Part shown: in pieces, positions 26,705-35,073 of the stretch
Layout: each line of letters begins with the position of its first letter
How positions within the stretch are numbered: the first letter of the stretch is position 1
Assembly (NCBI GenBank): GCA_902781045.1
Contig: CACZHT010000004.1
Span: 40,448 to 104,447 of the forward strand
DNA: 64,000 bases
Direction of reading: 5' to 3'
Origin: an uncultured Bacteroidales bacterium
Lineage (GTDB): Bacteria; Bacteroidota; Bacteroidia; Bacteroidales; Muribaculaceae
Notes under the pieces: model-generated
Told to the model about the DNA's origin: nothing
The model's database searches: none
The model's input: only the letters and a program-made list of their open reading frames with translations
Translations under genes and position numbers: made by a program

Positions 26705-27247
26705 TCACTTGGGGTCGATGATGCCGTTCATCATGGCATAGAAACTGAGACCTGATACGCTTTTGATGCCCAGTTTGGCGGTGATGTTCTTGCGGTGGGT
26801 GAGCACGGTGTTGATGCTGATGTTCAAGGTGTTGGCAATCTGCTTGTTGATCATGCCAGATGCCACGAGCCGAAGCACTTCAATCTCGCGTTGCGACAAT
26901 AGGTTGGCACTAGGCTCTTCTTCTTTGTCTCCGAGAAAACCCGACAATGCCTCGACAATTCTTTCGGTGCCATGCAGGGTATCTATAATGTTGATGTCAC
27001 CATCGCCATGAGCTGGTTGGTCGGCAAGCACCAAGGTGCGGGCTTTGCGGGGCAGGAATGTGCGCAGGTTCTCGACGAAGTGCTGGGAATCGGTCACAAC
27101 CAGGTCGATGCAGTCGGCGGGCAGTTGCAGCAATTCGTCAATGCCTTGAGCCACATGCGCATCGATGCCAAATGTGTCGTCGATGACGCGCTGCAGCCCG
27201 GTGGCCTCAATGGCATTGTGCAAAATAATGACTACTTGGCGTGACAT
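26705..27247 (-). CDS. LuxR-family transcriptional regulator with receiver-like domain
   Basis: 180 residues. The N-terminal part (1-105) has a receiver-like alternation (QVVIILHN, CIDLVVTDSQ, RTLVLADQ). The aspartates there do not clearly form a phosphorylation pocket, and DSQ replaces the usual D-M/G-x, so phosphorylation is uncertain. The C-terminal HTH (about 115-175) is canonical: LSQREIEVLRLVASGMINKQ followed by IANTLNISINTVLTHRKNI. It starts 8 nt after the RIC-like gene, so the pair probably acts together. Confidence 0.85.
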   Translation of the reverse strand: MSRQVVIILHNAIEATGLQRVIDDTFGIDAHVAQGIDELLQLPADCIDLVVTDSQHFVENLRTFLPRKARTLVLADQPAHGDGDINIIDTLHGTERIVEALSGFLGDKEEEPSANLLSQREIEVLRLVASGMINKQIANTLNISINTVLTHRKNITAKLGIKSVSGLSFYAMMNGIIDPK

Positions 27248-27255
27248 ATTGTTGA

Positions 27256-27948
27256 TTATTGACCGATCAGGACATGGAACATGGGACGGAGCAGACGGTT
27301 GCGAATGCGGTTGTTCTGCACCAGGTCGTTCTTGAGGCTTACCAGAGCCATGAGCACGGCCAGAGCCAGGTTGCCATCATAGTTGCCCGACAGGTGGATG
27401 ACCATCATGTTGATCAGGTCAGTGAGTTTGTCCTCGACCGTGTCAACATCATCCTCGTCTGGGCGGATGAACGTCTCAATGGCAGTGGCCGTAGCCTCGG
27501 CCTCGAGAATCGCCGGGAACCAGCGGTCGCGGTCATCGGCGATGCGGTCAAGCAGTTGTTGCTTCACCTCGATGAAGAACTTGAGCATGAGGCCCAGGTT
27601 GTTGTTGGCTGGGTCACTCTTGCTGATGAGCAACCCGAAGTGTCGCTCGATGACCGGCAGATGGAAATGGATATAGTAGTTATTGGTCTGCCCGAGATAG
27701 TTGACGATGGTTGAAGCCTTGAATGTGGCTTCAATACGCTCGGGGAAATAAGCCTCATGCAGATAGGTGTTGAGGATGGTGACCATGAAGTCGGGGTCGA
27801 TGTCCAACTGGGTGCAAGCACGGGCCACGGTGAGATCGCCCAATCCCAGGCGGATGCCAAAACGGTTGAGCACGGTCAATGCCGAGGGCTCGGCAATGAC
27901 GATATCGCTCAACTTGGTGTCGTGATTGATAAGTGTAAGATTGCTCAT
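27256..27948 (-). CDS. RIC/ScdA-like protein with DUF542-type N-terminus
   Basis: 230 residues from MSNLTLINHDTKLSDIV; the 51-codon upstream extension over the 5-FTHF ligase gene is rejected. Residues 9-60 (LSDIVIAEPSALTVLNRFGI then RLGLGDLTVARAC) resemble the ScdA/YtfE N-terminal domain, with RLGLGD in place of the CCGG core. The rest is a helical bundle starting YYIHFHLPVIERHFGLLI, like the hemerythrin-type di-iron domain, but several expected ligands are not obvious. Role in nitrosative stress or iron-sulfur repair is inference; it could be a sensor for the LuxR neighbour. Confidence 0.65.
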   Translation of the reverse strand: MSNLTLINHDTKLSDIVIAEPSALTVLNRFGIRLGLGDLTVARACTQLDIDPDFMVTILNTYLHEAYFPERIEATFKASTIVNYLGQTNNYYIHFHLPVIERHFGLLISKSDPANNNLGLMLKFFIEVKQQLLDRIADDRDRWFPAILEAEATATAIETFIRPDEDDVDTVEDKLTDLINMMVIHLSGNYDGNLALAVLMALVSLKNDLVQNNRIRNRLLRPMFHVLIGQ

Positions 27949-27961
27949 TGGCTGGTATATA

Positions 27962-28570
27962 CTATTCTTCTTTTTTGTAGTTGCTCGAGATGATGGCCCT
28001 TGATGGGGTGATGACACAGTCCAGTGGGTGGTCGTGAGACTCGCAGGGGATGTGTTCGAGCAACTGGCAGTCGTGTGCCACCCCGATGGTAAACACACCA
28101 CTGGTGTTTAGCAGACGGTCGTAGTAGCCACGTCCGCGTCCCATGCGGTTGCACTGTGTGTCGAAAGCTACACCAGGCACAACGACGGCCTGAAGCACCG
28201 ATGGGTCGACGGCTTCGCCAACAGGCTCGTCGATGTGAAAGGGATTGTCGTTGCTCAAACTCTCAGGTCCGGTGTATGGAACCACCTCGATGTCGTCGCC
28301 CTTGACACGGGGCAAATAAATCTTTCGGTCAGGCATATGCGCCCATCGCTCGACAGTGGCGTGGGTTGGCAGTTCATCGGGCAGCGAATAATATAGCATG
28401 ATGTGCCGGGCGTCACCCAGCAGGTTAAACCGCTCAATGAGGCCAAACACCAGTTGCTCGTCGTTGAGCTTGTCTTCGATGGTCAGTTCGCGCTTGCGTT
28501 TGCGCATCTGTTTGCGCAGGATATCCTTGACCAGGGGGATAAATTCGTTGTCAAAAGTGTCGAGATACAC
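27962..28570 (-). CDS. 5-formyltetrahydrofolate cyclo-ligase
   Basis: ATP-dependent conversion of 5-formyl-THF to 5,10-methenyl-THF. 202 residues from a GTG start 12 nt after the S41 peptidase stop. The basic N-terminal LRKQMRKRKREL helix and the signature PGVAFDTQCNRMGRGRGYYD are intact. An internal ATG at 28505 would remove part of the conserved N-terminal helix, which favours the GTG. Confidence 0.9.
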   Translation of the reverse strand: MYLDTFDNEFIPLVKDILRKQMRKRKRELTIEDKLNDEQLVFGLIERFNLLGDARHIMLYYSLPDELPTHATVERWAHMPDRKIYLPRVKGDDIEVVPYTGPESLSNDNPFHIDEPVGEAVDPSVLQAVVVPGVAFDTQCNRMGRGRGYYDRLLNTSGVFTIGVAHDCQLLEHIPCESHDHPLDCVITPSRAIISSNYKKEE

Positions 28571-28582
28571 GATGCTCAGTTT

Positions 28583-30208
28583 TTATTTGATGGGAAATGC
28601 AGCCTTGTGTTTGCTCAGTGCCTTGAGGGCGGCCTGAATTGTTTTGTCGGTGCGATTGTAGATGGGGTAGAACGCCTCGTTGCCGAAGATGTCGCGAGCC
28701 ACCAGAGCCTTGAGGTTGCTCAGGATGAGGTCGCGCGACTGGTTGATGTAGTACCACCGTGGTGTCACGCCGTTTTGGGCAGCATAGTCCACAAAGTTGG
28801 TCAACAACTGGTCATCGCCGGGAGCCATGCGCAGGAACTGCTTGTAGTCTTTCATCTGCTTGAGCGCATTGCGGTTGATGTCGACATAGCGGAAGGCAAA
28901 CTTCTGCATCAGTCCGGCATTGGCGATGTCGATATAGTAGGACGACACACCGCTGGTGTCGCGCGGCACGAAGATGTCGGGCACGATGCCACCCCCGCCA
29001 TAGACCGTGCGGCCTGTGTACAGGGTGGTGAACATCTGCGACTTGTCTATCTTCATGCTGTCCTGACTGTAAATTTCGCCATTCAGATAGCGGTCATACA
29101 GCTCTTTCTCGTATGCCATCATGCCACCCTTGTAGTCCTTCTGTATGCAGCGGCCTGCCGGGGTGTAGTAGCGTGCGATGGTCAGGCGCACGGCACTGCT
29201 GTCGGGCAGGGTGAACTGTTGTTGCACCAGCCCCTTGCCGAAGGAGCGGCTGCCCACAATCAGGCCACGGTCGTTGTCCTGCAACGCACCGGCAAAAATC
29301 TCGCTTGCGCTGGCCGAGAACTCGTCGATGAGCACCACCACCTCGGCATTCTGAAACTGACCGTTGCCATCGCTCCACACCTGAGAGTCATCGCGCTTGT
29401 AGCGACCCTTGGTGTACACGATGAGCTGGTTCTCAGGCAGGAACTCGTTGGCCATGAGCACGGCCATCTCCATGTATCCGCCGCCGTTGCCGCGCAGGTC
29501 GATGACATAACGCTTGGCTCCATCGTCCTGCAGCAGGGTCAAGGCAGTGAGGAACTCGTCGTAGGTCGTGCGACCAAACTGGTTAACCTTGACATAACCC
29601 GTGTTCTTCTCAATCATGTAGGCCGCGTCGACCGACTTGACAGGGATGTCGCCGCGTGTGACGGTGAAGTTCAGCACCTGTTTGGACGTGTTGCGGCGGA
29701 TACCAAGCTTGACCTTGGTGTTCTTGTCGCCACGCAGACGCTTCATCACGTCGCCCGACGTGATTTGTGGTCCGACAAAGGCCGAGTCATCAATCTGGAC
29801 GATGCAGTCACCGGCCAGGATGCCCACTTTCTCTGACGGACCGCCTGGAATCACCTCGATGACACGGATGGTGTCGCCCAGCAGCATGAACGAGATGCCG
29901 ATGCCGCTGAAGCTGCCGCTCAGCTCCTCGTTGGCGGCTCGCATGTCCTCGGCGCTGAAATAGGTTGTGTGAGGGTCCAGGTTGGCCAGTATCTGTGGGA
30001 TGGACATCTCGATGAGCTGGTCCAGGTTGACCGTGTCGACATAGTCGTCGGCAATGAGGTTGAGCAGGGTGTTGAGCTTGCGGTCGTTGTCGGCGATGCG
30101 GCTCCTGCCCCCGAAGTGCGACCCCACAATGATGCCAATGACTGCCGCCACGGCAATGGCAAGCGGCATCCAAAGGAACGAGGGGCGTTGATTTGACCGA
30201 TTAGTCAT
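28583..30208 (-). CDS. C-terminal processing peptidase (S41) with PDZ domain
   Basis: Exported serine protease of the CtpA/tail-specific family, 541 residues. An N-terminal signal anchor (about 13-33) precedes a helical region and a PDZ domain (about 85-180, GIGISFMLLGDTIRVIEVIP). The protease core has RGNGGGYMEMAV, then the catalytic Ser in SASASEIFAGAL and the Lys in GSRSFGKGLVQQ. It trims C-termini of envelope proteins. It is 16 nt after the dCMP deaminase stop. Confidence 0.93.
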   Translation of the reverse strand: MTNRSNQRPSFLWMPLAIAVAAVIGIIVGSHFGGRSRIADNDRKLNTLLNLIADDYVDTVNLDQLIEMSIPQILANLDPHTTYFSAEDMRAANEELSGSFSGIGISFMLLGDTIRVIEVIPGGPSEKVGILAGDCIVQIDDSAFVGPQITSGDVMKRLRGDKNTKVKLGIRRNTSKQVLNFTVTRGDIPVKSVDAAYMIEKNTGYVKVNQFGRTTYDEFLTALTLLQDDGAKRYVIDLRGNGGGYMEMAVLMANEFLPENQLIVYTKGRYKRDDSQVWSDGNGQFQNAEVVVLIDEFSASASEIFAGALQDNDRGLIVGSRSFGKGLVQQQFTLPDSSAVRLTIARYYTPAGRCIQKDYKGGMMAYEKELYDRYLNGEIYSQDSMKIDKSQMFTTLYTGRTVYGGGGIVPDIFVPRDTSGVSSYYIDIANAGLMQKFAFRYVDINRNALKQMKDYKQFLRMAPGDDQLLTNFVDYAAQNGVTPRWYYINQSRDLILSNLKALVARDIFGNEAFYPIYNRTDKTIQAALKALSKHKAAFPIK

Positions 30209-30224
30209 CTTGTTTTGTTGTGTG

Positions 30225-30680
30225 TCAGATAGTTATATAATGGTAAGTATTGTCGTTGTCATGCACGAGTTGCACACATTCGATGCCGGCGCGCTTGAGC
30301 AGGTCCACGCCGTCGGTGATGCGGTAATATTCGCCGAAGACCACGCGGCGAATGCCGGCCTGAATGATGAGTTTCGAGCACTCGATGCAGGGCGAGGTGG
30401 TGACATAGAGTGTGGCACCGTAGCTGCTGTTGTTGCTCTGCGCAACCTTGGTGATGGCGTTGGCCTCGGCATGCAGCACATAGGGTTTGGTGTGGTCATC
30501 GTCCTCCTCACAGATGTTCTCGAAGCCCACAGGCGTGCCGTTGTAGCCGTCGCTGATGATCATCTTGTCCTTGACCAGCAGAGCACCCACCTGACGGCGA
30601 CGGCAGTAGGAGTTCTCGGCCCAGATTTGGGCCATGCGCAAGTAGCGCGAGTCGAGCAGCAGTTGTTTGTTGGTCTCCAT
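30225..30680 (-). CDS. dCMP deaminase family protein (ComEB-like)
   Basis: Zinc deaminase of 151 residues that most likely converts dCMP to dUMP for dTTP synthesis. The zinc site is complete: His70 and Glu72 in LHAEANA, Cys98 and Cys101 in SPCIEC. The extra GDGVD-like insertion of true cytidine deaminases is absent. It is preceded by a heptamer/octamer array and follows the uridine kinase-like gene. Confidence 0.9.
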   Translation of the reverse strand: METNKQLLLDSRYLRMAQIWAENSYCRRRQVGALLVKDKMIISDGYNGTPVGFENICEEDDDHTKPYVLHAEANAITKVAQSNNSSYGATLYVTTSPCIECSKLIIQAGIRRVVFGEYYRITDGVDLLKRAGIECVQLVHDNDNTYHYITI

Positions 30681-30688
30681 GCAGTTAT

Positions 30689-30764
30689 GAGTTTCGAGTT
30701 TCTGCTAATTATCTAATTATCTAATTATCTAATGTCTAACGTCTAACGTCTAAAACCTAACGTC
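30689..30764 (-). repeat. Two-block 7/8-bp leader array before the dCMP deaminase gene
   Basis: In the direction of the gene (minus strand): GACGTTA, GGTTTTA, GACGTTA, GACGTTA, GACATTA, then three GATAATTA octamers, then GCA, then GAAACTC twice, ending 9 nt before the ATG. It fills the 84-nt space after the uridine kinase-like stop. The block order and GCA spacer match the array before the CYTH gene. Confidence 0.85.
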
Positions 30765-32468
30765 TCATTCGGCCGCCGAAACATGGAAGTTGTACTTGAA
30801 GCTCGACCCACCGACAAACTCGCGCATGATGCTTGTGGGCGGAATCTCCTTGTCGTCGACCGGGATGAAGTAGCGGATGAACTTGAGCAGCCGGTGAGCC
30901 TCGCTGTACTCGGGGCAGTTTTTGGGCACCGATTGCAGGATAATCTCGGCATGGGGACGCAGGACGGCAAACTCTATGTTCAGTGCCGAGTTGAACATCA
31001 CATCGGCCGACTCCTGGTAGGGCAGGATCCATTGTTCCTCGGCCTCACACACGTTGGGCCACATCTTGATGGTCTCGCGGGCGGTGAAGGCTCCCTTGTT
31101 GTAGTCGCGGATGATGCGGCGTAGCAAGCGGTTGTCGTGCGTGGGAACCCAGTTGTGGTCATCAAGCGAGATGCTGGTCAGTGCCGAGACAAATATCTTG
31201 AATTTGGCTTCATCGGGTATCTGTTCGGTCAGCAGGGGGTTCAAGGCATGAATGCCCTCGATGATGAGAACACTGTCGTTCTGCAGCTTGAGCTTCTTGC
31301 CATTATACTCGCGCTTGCCTGTTGTGAAGTTATATTCTGGGATCTCGACACGTTCGCCACGCATCAGGCGAGTGAGGTGGTCCTCGAGCAATGGGTATTC
31401 AACGGCCTTGATGTTGTCAAAGTCATACTGGCCATTGGGCAGCAGCGGCGTGTCGACACGGTTGACAAAGTAGTCGTCGGTCGAGAATGACACGGGACGC
31501 AGACCACAAGCCATGAGCTGGATGGACAGACGCTTGCAGAATGTCGTCTTGCCCGAACTGGATGGCCCGGTAATGAGCACGATGCGGATGGGAGAGTCCT
31601 CGGCATGGAATCGCCGGTCAATCTCCTCGGCAATCTGGACAATCTTCTTCTCCTGCAATGCCTCGCTCACCTTGATGAGCTCGGAAGCATGACCCCGCTG
31701 CACTGCGCGGTTGACATCGCCGGCATTGCTCAGACGCATGATGATGTCCCAACGCAGCTTCTCGGCAAACATCTCATAGGTGCGAGGCTGGTCAATCTTT
31801 TCGGCCAGCATCAGTGGGTTCTTCTTGTCGGGCACACGCAGCAGCAGGCCGTCGTTGTAGCGCTCCAGGTCCCACACCTGCAGGTAGCCTGCCGACGGCA
31901 CCAGCGGGCCATAATAGTAGTCGACGGTGTCGCCCAGCATGTAGTAGTCGGTGTAGATCTGTCCGCTAGATTCCACCAGTTTGACCTTGTCAGAGAAACC
32001 GCGGTCTTGAAACACACGAACGGCCTCCTCGGTGGTGGCCTCAAAGCGGCGGAAAGGCATGTCCAGGTTGATAATTTCCTGCATGCGCTCTTTGATTCGC
32101 GCAATGTCACCGTCGGTCATGGGGTCGTTGCCGCGCTTCTTGAAGTTGCAGTAGTAGCCTCCCGACAGCGGATGCTCAATGAAGAGCTTGCCGCCTGCAA
32201 ACAGGTCGGTGGCTGCCTTGTAGAGCACAAAGCACAACGAGCGCACATACACGCGATGCCCCGACCCCTCACGGGCGTCGAGGAACTCGACATCACGGTT
32301 CTGGAACAGCCTGAACTTGAGACCCTGCGAGGCATTGTTCACTTTGGCCGACACCACGGGGTAGGGCAACTGAATCTCTTCGGCGAAGTCCTGGTAGACA
32401 TCAATCAGTGAGCAACCCTCGGCGAAACTCTTGGTCACGTTGTTGTTTTTGCAGCGAATCTGGAGCAT
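30765..32468 (-). CDS. Uridine kinase-like nucleoside kinase with N-terminal TGS domain
   Basis: 567 residues, typical of the Bacteroidota TGS-uridine kinase type. Residues 1-65 are TGS/ubiquitin-like (LIDVYQDFAEEIQLPYPVVS), followed by a ThrRS editing-like region (about 70-190, IEHPLSGGYYCNFK). The C-terminal kinase has the P-loop GPSSSGKTTFC (about 298-308), SFSTDDYFVNR and IIEGIHALNP. It phosphorylates uridine/cytidine or a related nucleoside (inference). A promoter lies just upstream. Confidence 0.88.
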   Translation of the reverse strand: MLQIRCKNNNVTKSFAEGCSLIDVYQDFAEEIQLPYPVVSAKVNNASQGLKFRLFQNRDVEFLDAREGSGHRVYVRSLCFVLYKAATDLFAGGKLFIEHPLSGGYYCNFKKRGNDPMTDGDIARIKERMQEIINLDMPFRRFEATTEEAVRVFQDRGFSDKVKLVESSGQIYTDYYMLGDTVDYYYGPLVPSAGYLQVWDLERYNDGLLLRVPDKKNPLMLAEKIDQPRTYEMFAEKLRWDIIMRLSNAGDVNRAVQRGHASELIKVSEALQEKKIVQIAEEIDRRFHAEDSPIRIVLITGPSSSGKTTFCKRLSIQLMACGLRPVSFSTDDYFVNRVDTPLLPNGQYDFDNIKAVEYPLLEDHLTRLMRGERVEIPEYNFTTGKREYNGKKLKLQNDSVLIIEGIHALNPLLTEQIPDEAKFKIFVSALTSISLDDHNWVPTHDNRLLRRIIRDYNKGAFTARETIKMWPNVCEAEEQWILPYQESADVMFNSALNIEFAVLRPHAEIILQSVPKNCPEYSEAHRLLKFIRYFIPVDDKEIPPTSIMREFVGGSSFKYNFHVSAAE

Positions 32469-32494
32469 TTGAGTGGCGTTTAAGATTTTTGCGG

Positions 32495-32502
32495 CAAAGT
32501 TA
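32495..32502 (-). promoter_or_regulatory. -7 box for the uridine kinase-like gene
   Basis: On the minus strand TAACTTTG, a full match to TAnnTTTG, 26 nt before the start codon. No convincing -33 TTTG was seen. The remaining 150 bp up to umuC hold no gene. Confidence 0.55.
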
Positions 32503-32659
32503 CGAAATAATCGACAATAGCCAGCGGCATCAGGCCAATTATTTTCGGTAAACGTGTTATTAATTCATAATGTATGAGTCAACTTGAAAAAGTCCAAAGG
32601 TAAAACTGGAGGACAAGAATGTGTTTTGATGCTAGTTTTAGGTCTTAGTTATGTGTGAC

Positions 32660-33931
32660 TCATGACTCATAATCAATCAGGCCGGTGTAGATGCGCAGTG
32701 TGCGACTGGGAGGGGCCAGGTGCGACTGGCGAGGTGCCCAGCTGTGCTGGCTGGTTTCGGGCACAAGCTGCACCATGTGAGCACTGTATCGCTGGTTGAT
32801 GCCGTCGATGGCCTGCATCAACGCACGCTGGCGGCCGTGGTCCTCGGTGTCCCACACATTGAGCTGAACACCGCTCTCGGGTGTCAGTCCCGACACCATC
32901 ACGCCGGCCTTGCGGTAGCCATAACCCTCGCGAAAGATGGCGTTGAACGCCACCAGCGCATAGTGTACGATGGTCATCGCGCTCGATGAGGGCGTGTGCA
33001 GGCGCATCTCGCACGAGTTGCTGTAGTAGGGCAAGTCCTCGCGGAAGTGGTCGCCGCGCACATAGGTCATCACCGTTGTCGCCACCTGGTGCTCGTCGCG
33101 CAGTCGCCGGGAGGTGGACTGGGCAAAGTGGACTATGGCATCTTGAACCTCACGGCGGTCGGTGAGCAGTTGGCCAAAGGTGCGCGAGGTCATCAGGCTG
33201 CGGTGGGCGATGGTCACCGGATTGACCACCTGGCAGTCCTCGCCGCGCAGCTCGCGCTGGGTGCGCTCGGCTGTGACTGAGTAGAGCGCGCGCACCAGCC
33301 CGGATGGCATCTGGGCAAACTTATAGGCAGTGTCGATGCCACGACCCATCAGGCTGGCGGCGAGCCGACGTCCGATGCCCCACACGTCGGCGATGGGGGT
33401 GCGGCGCAGGATGATGTCGATGGCCTCGGGGCGTACCAGCCAGTAGACACCGTCGGTGATACGACGGTCTTTCTTGGCGATGTGCGACGCAATCTTGGCC
33501 AGCGAACGGCTGGGGGCAAAGCCGATGCTCACCGGCACACCCACATAGCGGTGAACCTTCTTGACCAGCCGCGCCAGGAACTTGTGGTTCTGCTCCACGT
33601 CGTCGTAGGGGGTGCGAAAGAAAGCTTCATCCACCGAGTATACCTCCAGCCCCTCGACCTCGCAGCCCATGATGCTCATGATGCGATGCGACAGGTCTGC
33701 ATAGACGATGTGCCGTGCCGACAGTTGCACCACCTGACGGGGATTGGTGTATTCCTTGATTTGGAATGCCGGACACCCCATCGGGATGCCCAACGCCTTG
33801 GCCTCGTTGCTGCGTGCAATGACGCATCCGTCGTTGTTGCTCAGCACCACGACGGGCCGTCCGTTGAGCGCCGGGTTGAACACCCGCTCGCACGAGACAA
33901 AAAAGTTGTTGCAGTCAATCAGACCGTACAT
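32660..33931 (-). CDS. umuC: Y-family DNA polymerase V catalytic subunit UmuC
   Basis: Error-prone translesion polymerase, 423 residues, family length. The N-terminal palm/fingers have [17 protein letters not shown] and [20 protein letters not shown]; the acidic catalytic pair is in [23 protein letters not shown] is the HhH region and the little-finger and UmuC C-terminal segments follow. It lies 147 nt downstream of umuD, and that spacer carries a palindromic repeat. Confidence 0.94.
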   Translation of the reverse strand: MYGLIDCNNFFVSCERVFNPALNGRPVVVLSNNDGCVIARSNEAKALGIPMGCPAFQIKEYTNPRQVVQLSARHIVYADLSHRIMSIMGCEVEGLEVYSVDEAFFRTPYDDVEQNHKFLARLVKKVHRYVGVPVSIGFAPSRSLAKIASHIAKKDRRITDGVYWLVRPEAIDIILRRTPIADVWGIGRRLAASLMGRGIDTAYKFAQMPSGLVRALYSVTAERTQRELRGEDCQVVNPVTIAHRSLMTSRTFGQLLTDRREVQDAIVHFAQSTSRRLRDEHQVATTVMTYVRGDHFREDLPYYSNSCEMRLHTPSSSAMTIVHYALVAFNAIFREGYGYRKAGVMVSGLTPESGVQLNVWDTEDHGRQRALMQAIDGINQRYSAHMVQLVPETSQHSWAPRQSHLAPPSRTLRIYTGLIDYES

Positions 33932-33978
33932 TGTCTAGAAGCTAGAGTCAAGAGGCAGGGAACAGTTGTCAAGTCTGA

Positions 33979-34010
33979 GCTTGTCGGTGTATTCCGAGAC
34001 GAGTCCCAGA
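33979..34010. repeat. Palindromic leader repeat, copy 2
   Basis: GCTTGTCGGTGTATTCCGAG followed by ACGAGTCCCAGAC is a diverged copy of the sequence at 11020-11060. It lies between umuD and umuC, in the umuC leader if the two are co-transcribed. Confidence 0.5.
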
Positions 34011-34078
34011 CACACGAGCATGGTCAAGCTAGAATCGCGACACCGGCATCTCGCCTGTTAGTTTTTTAGTCTTGCGGC

Positions 34079-34516
34079 CTAACCTCCCGTGAGACTCTTG
34101 ATTACATGCGACACGATGCCCCAAATCTGGAAATTGCTCTCCTCGCTCACATGAAGCTCAGGAAACTGTTTGTTGGCCGGGATGAGGTAGACCCCGTCAC
34201 TGCGCACACTGATGCGCTTGACTGTGAAGTCGCCGTCGATAAAGCACACAGCGATGTCGCCGTCGTGAGGCTCGAGCGACTTGTCGATGATGAGCAGGTC
34301 GCCATTGTTGATGCCCGCGTCAACCATCGAGTTGCCTATCACGCGTGCGCAGAATGTGGCGGCAGGGTTGCTGATGAGCTCGCGGTTCAGGTCGATGGTG
34401 TCGCCGAACATTCCCTGTGCCGGACTGGGAAACCCTGCTTGAATGCGACTCTCAAAGAATCGCAGCACGATTTCTTCAGAGTCTTCAATCTTGTGTAGTT
34501 CGAGTTGGTCTTTCAT
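34079..34516 (-). CDS. umuD: UmuD-like self-cleaving S24 peptidase
   Basis: 145 residues. Partner of UmuC, activated by RecA-stimulated self-cleavage. The cleavage site Ala27-Gly28 is in QAGFPSPAQG, matching the Cys-Gly-Phe-Pro-Ser-Pro context of E. coli UmuD. The catalytic Ser63 is in VIGNSMVDAG and Lys100 in FTVKRIS. The promoter -7 box is 4 nt before the ATG, so the transcript may be leaderless. No clear LexA-type operator was recognised. Confidence 0.92.
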   Translation of the reverse strand: MKDQLELHKIEDSEEIVLRFFESRIQAGFPSPAQGMFGDTIDLNRELISNPAATFCARVIGNSMVDAGINNGDLLIIDKSLEPHDGDIAVCFIDGDFTVKRISVRSDGVYLIPANKQFPELHVSEESNFQIWGIVSHVIKSLTGG

Positions 34517-34520
34517 GCTG

Positions 34521-34552
34521 CAAAGTTACTTTTTTTTATCGACACAGCCAAA
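34521..34552 (-). promoter_or_regulatory. Full-consensus promoter abutting the umuD start
   Basis: On the minus strand: -33 TTTG (34549-34552), a 20-nt spacer, and -7 TAACTTTG (34528-34521). Only CAGC separates the -7 box from the ATG, so transcription would start at or within a few bases of the start codon. Confidence 0.75.
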
Positions 34553-34664
34553 TGCCGCCACAACCCGTCGAGCGGCAAAACAACACACTGGCCATTCTTA
34601 ATCATCGCAGTGAACGAATATTTAAAGAGGTCTACTGAATGGTTGCATCTGGGCGTATCTCTTA

Positions 34665-34880
34665 CCGATTCCGCGTTTCCCCTCCCCTTTGGGAAAGCCG
34701 CTGAAAAAGTACAGGCAAATAATTGATTTGCTTCACGATGGTTATATTCAAGAAAAATTGCGCCCGTTCGGTTGCGAGCTAAAGGTTCGTGTTTTATTCG
34801 CGTAATTCGCGGTTTATTACTTTTTCAGCAGCCTTTTGGGAAAGGGGAGGGGAGGCTAGCTGGAACCAATCGCTGAACAG
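34665..34880. repeat. Nested inverted-repeat (MITE-like) element, copy 2
   Basis: The left end CGATTCCGCGTTTCCCCTCC (outer terminus partly lost) and right end GGAACCAATCGCTGAACAG match copy 1. The C/G-rich hairpin arms CCCCTCCCCTTT and AAAGGGGAGGGG are split by the inner module (34697-34833). That module's left 55 bp differs at one base and right 48 bp at two from copy 1, while the centre is unrelated and shorter. It lies in the 557-bp gap between umuD and the next gene. Confidence 0.8.
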
Positions 34881-34974
34881 ACACATCTGGGCCGTTGTTT
34901 CATAAAAAACATTAAATCATGGCAATGTTTCGTCTGTGTTGTCAAAAATGATGATATGTTTGCAATATTTGTAT

Positions 34975-34982
34975 TATTTTTG
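34975..34982 (+). promoter_or_regulatory. -7 box for the secreted dockerin protein
   Basis: TATTTTTG matches TAnnTTTG about 90 nt before the start codon. No -33 TTTG at the right distance was found. Confidence 0.4.
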
Positions 34983-35073
34983 TAGCGCAAAATGAAATGC
35001 AATAGAGGATTATTGTAGAAAATACAGTTGTCTGAATTGTTTCACCTCAATCATCATTAACTTAAAACCTATC

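Noticed and set aside
28403..29836. 477-codon plus-strand open frame over the 5-FTHF ligase and S41 genes
   Set aside because: It spans two well-supported genes on the other strand and has no domain.
32660..34516. umuDC as evidence for a mobile element
   Set aside because: umuDC can be carried on mobile elements, but no integrase, relaxase or attachment site is seen, so no transfer is claimed.
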